NCBI GenBank assembly: GCA_002454975.1 | Contig: DKJZ01000045.1 | Span: forward strand, 1-54,325 | Origin: Hylemonella sp. UBA6679 | GTDB lineage: Bacteria > Pseudomonadota > Gammaproteobacteria > Burkholderiales > Burkholderiaceae_C | Direction: 5' to 3' | DNA length: 54,325 bases | Shown: in pieces, positions 50,298 to 54,325 of the stretch | Layout: each line of letters begins with the position of its first letter | Numbering within the stretch: the first letter of the stretch is position 1 | The notes under the pieces: model-generated | Seen by the model: the letters and a program-made list of their open reading frames with translations, nothing else | Told to the model about the DNA's origin: nothing | Databases searched by the model: none | Translations under genes and position numbers: made by a program

Positions 50298-52709
50298 ATG
50301 ACGACGATCATGAATGACACCATGACCCCTCAACACGCGCAATCGCGTCCCCAACAGCCTTCGCAACAGCGCCCCCAAACACGCACAGGCCAACGCGCAC
50401 TGCGCGTGCCTCATCGCCTCACACACCGTCTCACACCGCTTGTGTTGGCACTCTCCGTGCTGGCCACATCCACCTTGCACACCGGTGCGGCCTTTGCAAA
50501 AAAAGGCGACAAACGCGTGATCACCGAGACCAGCGAGTCCAACCGCCTGGCTTCTCGTCAAGTGAAGTATTCGCTCAAGCAACTCGGTGCGCAGTACACG
50601 CTGCAGCTGCGTGGCCTGCTCGGGCGTGCCGGTGTGGTCATGAGCAACCGTGGCGACGAGGTGGTGGTGGGTGCCAAGCTGCGCTTGAACTACACCTACT
50701 CTCCGGCTTTGCTCTCGGACATTTCGCACATCAATGTGGTGATTAACGACCAAGTGGCCTACGCCATTCCTGTGCCACAAGAACAAGGTGGCTTGAATGT
50801 GCAGCGCGAAATCAACCTGCCCGCACGCCTCTTTACCGACACCAACCGCCTGACCTTTGAGCTGGTGGGTCACTACACACGCGACTGCGAAGACCCCGCG
50901 CACACCAGCCTGTGGGCCACCATCAACAACGACAGCGAGCTTGAACTCACGCTCGCCCCGCTGTCCATCACCAACGACCTGGCCACACTGCCAGCGCCCT
51001 TCTTCGACCCCAACGACGCGACCCAAGTGGCCCTGCCCATGGTGCTGAGCGGCACCGTCACGCAGCCGCTGCTGGAGGCGGCAGGCACCTTGTCGTCATG
51101 GCTGGGCGCGGTGGGCAATTACCGAACCATGCGCCTGAGCACGCTGGTTGATCAGCTGCCCACCCAAGGCCATGCGGTGGTGCTGGCCATGGGCAACAGC
51201 CTGCCCGCCGGCATCAATGCCGAGGCCTTGCAAGGCCCCACGGTGAGCATGGTGACCCACCCCAACGACCCCAACGGCAAGCTCTTGCTTGTGCGCGGGC
51301 GCAACGAGAAAGAACTGCGCATTGCGGCCAACGCCGTTGCCTTGGGCTCTAGCGCCATGTCTGGGCCATCGGCCCTGATCACTTCGCTGAGCGACCTCAA
51401 ACCACGCAAGCCTTATGACGCGCCTAAGTGGCTGCCCAGCGATCGCCCGGTTAAGTTTGGCGAACTCATCAAGCCCGACTTGCTCACAGTGGCGGGGACT
51501 CGGCCCGAGCAAATCCGTGTGAACGTGAACGTGCCGCCCGACCTGTTTGACTGGAAAACCAAGGGCATGCCGCTGGACTTGAAGTACCGGTACACACCGC
51601 CGCGCAACCTCAACAACTCCACAATGAACGTGAGCGCGAACAACCAGTTTCTGGCGTCCATGCGCTTGCTGCCACGCGAGCTGGGCCCCACCGATCAGAT
51701 CAGCGACATTCTGCAAAAAATCGCGCCCCCCAAAGGTGATCCCACCCTGAGCCAAGCCCGCATCAACATTCCGCTCTACAAGCTGCCCGCCTCTGGTCAG
51801 CTGCAGTTCACCTACATCTACGACTTGCCCAAGGATGAGCCTTGCAAGAACGTGCCTGAAGATGCGCTCGACAATGTGCGCAGCACCATCGAAGCCGAGT
51901 CCACCGTGGATATTTCAGGCTTCTCGCACTTCATTGCCATGCCCAACCTGGCCGCCTTCGGCAACGCGGGTTTTCCATTCACCCGCATGGCGGACTTGTC
52001 GGAAACCGCCATCGTCTTGCCCGAACGCCCCACGCTGGTGGACTACACCGCCTACCTCAACCTCATGGGGATGTTTGGTCGCAGCACGGGTTATCCAGGT
52101 ACAGGCGTGACATTGGCCACGGCCAGTCAGGCAGACCTGCTCAAGAACAAAGACGTGGTCTTGATCGGCAACAGCAGCAACCAGCCCTTGGTGGGTGCCT
52201 GGAGCAAGAGCAGTGCTGCGAACATGGACAGCCAAAGCCGCCGCTTCAAACTCTCGGACATGACGCGTGGCCTCATGAGTTGGTGGGACAACCTCGCGCC
52301 AGCCCACGCCCAGCCTGCCAAGGCCGAGTTGAGCTTCAACGCCAAGGGCACCGATGGCGTGCTGGTGGGCTATGAGTCGCCGGTCACGACCGGGCGCAGT
52401 GTGGTGCAGATTTCTGCCAACACCCCCGAAGGCCTCACCCAAGTGATGAACGCCCTGCAAGACCCCGACATGGTGCGCAACATCCAGGGCGGCATGGCAG
52501 TGGTGCGTGGCAAAAACGTGGAAAGCCTGGTGAGTGAGCCCTCCTACCACGTGGGCAAGCTCGACCCACTGACTTATGTGCAGTGGTTTTTCTCACGCAA
52601 CCCCTTGCTGCTGCTGTTGGTGGAGTTGGCCGGCGCGTTTTTGCTGGCATCGATCTTCTACCTGAGCTTGCGTTCACGCGCTGCCAAGCGTCTGCCTGAG
52701 CAACTGTAA
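50298..52709 (+). CDS. bcsB: Cellulose synthase periplasmic subunit BcsB
   Basis: BcsB guides the glucan through the periplasm and anchors to BcsA by one C-terminal helix. The 803-residue protein has a long Pro/Gln/Arg-rich N-terminal extension before the signal-like helix (LTPLVLALSVLATSTLHTGA), two carbohydrate-binding/flavodoxin-like repeats (LNYTYSPALLSDISHINVVIND; YRYTPPRNLNNSTMNVSANN, shortened when quoted), and the C-terminal helix PLLLLLVELAGAFLLASIFYL. ATG 50298 lies 4 bases after bcsA; ATG 50310 is possible and no good Shine-Dalgarno sequence precedes either. Confidence 0.93.
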   Translation: MTTIMNDTMTPQHAQSRPQQPSQQRPQTRTGQRALRVPHRLTHRLTPLVLALSVLATSTLHTGAAFAKKGDKRVITETSESNRLASRQVKYSLKQLGAQYTLQLRGLLGRAGVVMSNRGDEVVVGAKLRLNYTYSPALLSDISHINVVINDQVAYAIPVPQEQGGLNVQREINLPARLFTDTNRLTFELVGHYTRDCEDPAHTSLWATINNDSELELTLAPLSITNDLATLPAPFFDPNDATQVALPMVLSGTVTQPLLEAAGTLSSWLGAVGNYRTMRLSTLVDQLPTQGHAVVLAMGNSLPAGINAEALQGPTVSMVTHPNDPNGKLLLVRGRNEKELRIAANAVALGSSAMSGPSALITSLSDLKPRKPYDAPKWLPSDRPVKFGELIKPDLLTVAGTRPEQIRVNVNVPPDLFDWKTKGMPLDLKYRYTPPRNLNNSTMNVSANNQFLASMRLLPRELGPTDQISDILQKIAPPKGDPTLSQARINIPLYKLPASGQLQFTYIYDLPKDEPCKNVPEDALDNVRSTIEAESTVDISGFSHFIAMPNLAAFGNAGFPFTRMADLSETAIVLPERPTLVDYTAYLNLMGMFGRSTGYPGTGVTLATASQADLLKNKDVVLIGNSSNQPLVGAWSKSSAANMDSQSRRFKLSDMTRGLMSWWDNLAPAHAQPAKAELSFNAKGTDGVLVGYESPVTTGRSVVQISANTPEGLTQVMNALQDPDMVRNIQGGMAVVRGKNVESLVSEPSYHVGKLDPLTYVQWFFSRNPLLLLLVELAGAFLLASIFYLSLRSRAAKRLPEQL

Positions 52710-52714
52710 AGCGC

Positions 52715-53965
52715 ATGACACGAACGCATGAATACCGTGGTGTGCCACGGCGTGAAGGCACACCAGCCCCCATGCTGAGCCGGCGCCGCTGGCTGAGCTG
52801 GACCGCAGGTGGTGCGGTGGCCAGCCTGGGCTTGCCTGGCATGGCCCAAACCGCCAAACGCATGGGTGACTGCGCAGCCAAGCCCTGGCCGATGTTTGAG
52901 GCCTTTGTGCAGCGCTGCGTCCAAGACGACGGGCAGGTCATTGACATTGGCACGCCGCAAATGCAAAGCACCTCCGAGGGGCAGTCCTACGCCATGATGT
53001 TTGCGCTGGTGGCCAACCGGCCTGAACGCTTTGAGAGTGTTTGGCGCTGGGCTGTGGTGAACCTCGCAGGCGGTGATATTTCAAGCCGTCTGCCAGCCTG
53101 GCAATGGGGCGCTCGCGCTGATGGCAGCTGGGGCGTGCTCGACTACAACCCAGCCTCTGACGCAGACCTGTGGATGGCCTACACCTTGCTTGAGGCTGCG
53201 CGTCTGTGGGGCAAACCCTCCTACCAAGACCAGGCCCGGGTGCTGCTCGCACGCATTGTGGCCGACGAGGTGGTGAACCTGCCGGGTATGGGGGCCATGC
53301 TGCTGCCTGCCCCTGTGGGCTTTCACCTGCCCGAGAAAAAAACCTGGCGCCTCAACCCCAGTTACCTGCCCCTGCCCTTGCTGCGCCGCTTGGCGGCGTT
53401 TGACCCCCAGGGCCCCTGGAACGAGATCGCCACCAACACCGTGCGGCTGCTGCGCGACAGCACCCCTTTTGGTTACGCGGCCGACTGGGTGGCCTGGCAA
53501 CAAACCGGCAACAACGAAGGCCGTGCCGTGGCAGACCCTCAGTTTGCAGACCTGGGCAGCTACGACGCCATCCGCTGCTACCTGTGGGCGGGCATGACCC
53601 ATCCGCAAGACCCGGCTGCCAGCACCTTGCGGCAAAACCTGCAGGGCATGACCAAACAAACCGAAGCCGCCAAGCTGCCGCCTGAAAAAGTGCAAACGCA
53701 AAGTGGCTTTGTCAGTGGCACCGGCCCTGTGGGCTTTTCTGCGGCTGTGTTGCCGCTTTTACAAGTCGAAGGCAGCCGCAGCGCCACGCAACAACAGATG
53801 CGTGTTCAGGGCCTGGCGCGCGAAGGCAATTACGCCTTGAGCTACTACGACCATGTGCTGTGCCTGTTTGGCATGGGCTGGTCTGAAAAACGTTTTTCTT
53901 TCGAGCCTACGGGCAAATTGTTGACGAGTTGGGAGAAGGCATGCGCCACCACCACAAAACGCTAG
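52715..53965 (+). CDS. bcsZ: Periplasmic endoglucanase BcsZ (GH8)
   Basis: BcsZ cuts beta-1,4-glucan in the periplasm and shapes cellulose output. The 416-residue protein has a signal with a twin-arginine-like motif (LSRRRWLSWTAGGAVAS); ATG 52772, starting MLSRRRW, may be the real start. GH8 features are the catalytic Glu in STSEGQSYAMMFAL, the YNPASDADLWMAYTLLEA block with catalytic Asp, NPSYLPLPLLRRL and GNYALSYYDHVLCLFGMGW. It starts 5 bases after bcsB and its 3' end overlaps bcsC by 25 bases. Confidence 0.94.
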   Translation: MTRTHEYRGVPRREGTPAPMLSRRRWLSWTAGGAVASLGLPGMAQTAKRMGDCAAKPWPMFEAFVQRCVQDDGQVIDIGTPQMQSTSEGQSYAMMFALVANRPERFESVWRWAVVNLAGGDISSRLPAWQWGARADGSWGVLDYNPASDADLWMAYTLLEAARLWGKPSYQDQARVLLARIVADEVVNLPGMGAMLLPAPVGFHLPEKKTWRLNPSYLPLPLLRRLAAFDPQGPWNEIATNTVRLLRDSTPFGYAADWVAWQQTGNNEGRAVADPQFADLGSYDAIRCYLWAGMTHPQDPAASTLRQNLQGMTKQTEAAKLPPEKVQTQSGFVSGTGPVGFSAAVLPLLQVEGSRSATQQQMRVQGLAREGNYALSYYDHVLCLFGMGWSEKRFSFEPTGKLLTSWEKACATTTKR

Positions 53966-54325
53966 CCATGAGCTTGATGGCTGCCTTGAGCATCACCGCC
54001 GTTCAGGGGCAGGACGCAGCACGCGTGCTGGTTGAGCAGGGTCGGTACTGGCAATCGCGGGGCGACAACCAACGCGCCGCCCAAGCCTGGAAAAAACTCC
54101 TCAGGGTCAACCCCAACCAGCCCGAAGCGCTGGGCGGTATGGCGGTGGCTGAGGCCGACCTGAAACGCTACGAACAAGCCGACAGCTACCTGGCCAAGCT
54201 GCGAAAAATCAACCCTGAACACCCAGCCCTGGCCAATGCGCAAGCCTCGATCAACCTGTTGAAAAACGGTGGGCAGCTGCGCAACGCCCGTGAACTGGCC
54301 AAGTCGGGTAAGAACGAAGAGGCTG
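53941..54325 (+). CDS. bcsC: Cellulose synthase outer-membrane subunit BcsC (3' truncated)
   Basis: BcsC links the periplasm to an outer-membrane pore for cellulose. Only the first 128 residues are in the window: a signal peptide (MRHHHKTLAMSLMAALSITA) and then TPR repeats (RYWQSRGDNQRAAQAWKKLL, VNPNQPEALGGMAVAEADL). The frame is open to the last base, so the gene continues beyond the window. ATG 53941 has GGAGAAGG just before it and overlaps the bcsZ end; ATG 53968 in the same frame would destroy the signal. Confidence 0.93.
   Translation, partial: MRHHHKTLAMSLMAALSITAVQGQDAARVLVEQGRYWQSRGDNQRAAQAWKKLLRVNPNQPEALGGMAVAEADLKRYEQADSYLAKLRKINPEHPALANAQASINLLKNGGQLRNARELAKSGKNEEA

Noticed and set aside
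1..54325. CRISPR arrays, tRNA, rRNA, insertion sequences and prophage genes.
   Set aside because: No regularly spaced repeats, tRNA-like cloverleaf, transposase or integrase signatures were seen by reading; a tool-based scan could still find a small RNA.

Overview
The window looks like chromosome of a betaproteobacterium of the order Burkholderiales, most likely family Comamonadaceae. The grounds are high-GC coding with dense operons, two Bug/TTT-type solute receptors, a PhaM-like granule protein, a DUF3567 (BTH_I0359-type) protein, DUF3034 and DUF2946 proteins, and a bcsD-bcsP-bcsQ-bcsA-bcsB-bcsZ-bcsC cellulose cluster. The genus cannot be fixed from sequence alone. I see no rRNA, tRNA, CRISPR array, transposase or phage gene. 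No stretch above 300 bases lacks a gene; the largest gaps are 3121-3363 and 45654-45904.

Layout. 1-2130: queuosine tRNA modification (queA, cut by the window edge, and tgt). 2134-6335: a Bug receptor, a DUF3034 outer-membrane protein with an exported truncated haemoglobin, and an ECF sigma/anti-sigma pair. 6332-9886: an Mla-type lipid ABC system (STAS-permease, ATPase, MCE protein, PqiC-like lipoprotein). 9897-15013: a TVP38-flavoprotein fusion, then DUF547, ATP-grasp and YHS-lipoprotein genes.

15021-31242 is the most interesting part, a metalloid island. A putative selenate ABC transporter (four genes, minus strand) is divergent from egtD, senB, a flavoprotein-SelD fusion and a TVP38 membrane protein. 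This resembles a selenoneine pathway, with the last enzyme, SenA, not in the window. Facing it is one compact eight-gene minus-strand operon: arsS, two 'rSAM/selenodomain-associated' transferases, DUF3047, a second PhnDEC-like ABC transporter and a degenerate metallophosphoesterase. An MTA/purine nucleoside phosphorylase gene is divergent from arsS. This resembles arsenosugar biosynthesis joined to its own importer, without arsM in view.

31262-38029 and 40947-45653 hold mainly housekeeping and accessory genes: formate-tetrahydrofolate ligase, FIST protein, PhaM, a second Bug receptor with a fumarylacetoacetase-family hydrolase, an enoyl-CoA hydratase, a DksA-like protein, another FAH-family hydrolase, DUF3108, DUF3567 and a ChaN-like protein. 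36983-40923 is a copper-type operon (DUF2946, TonB-dependent receptor, YcnI-like, PCuAC-like) with a hairpin between its first two genes. 45905 to the end is the cellulose operon, preceded by a leader that can fold over the bcsD ribosome binding site; bcsC is cut by the window end.

All functional calls come from reading motifs and gene order; no database search was run.
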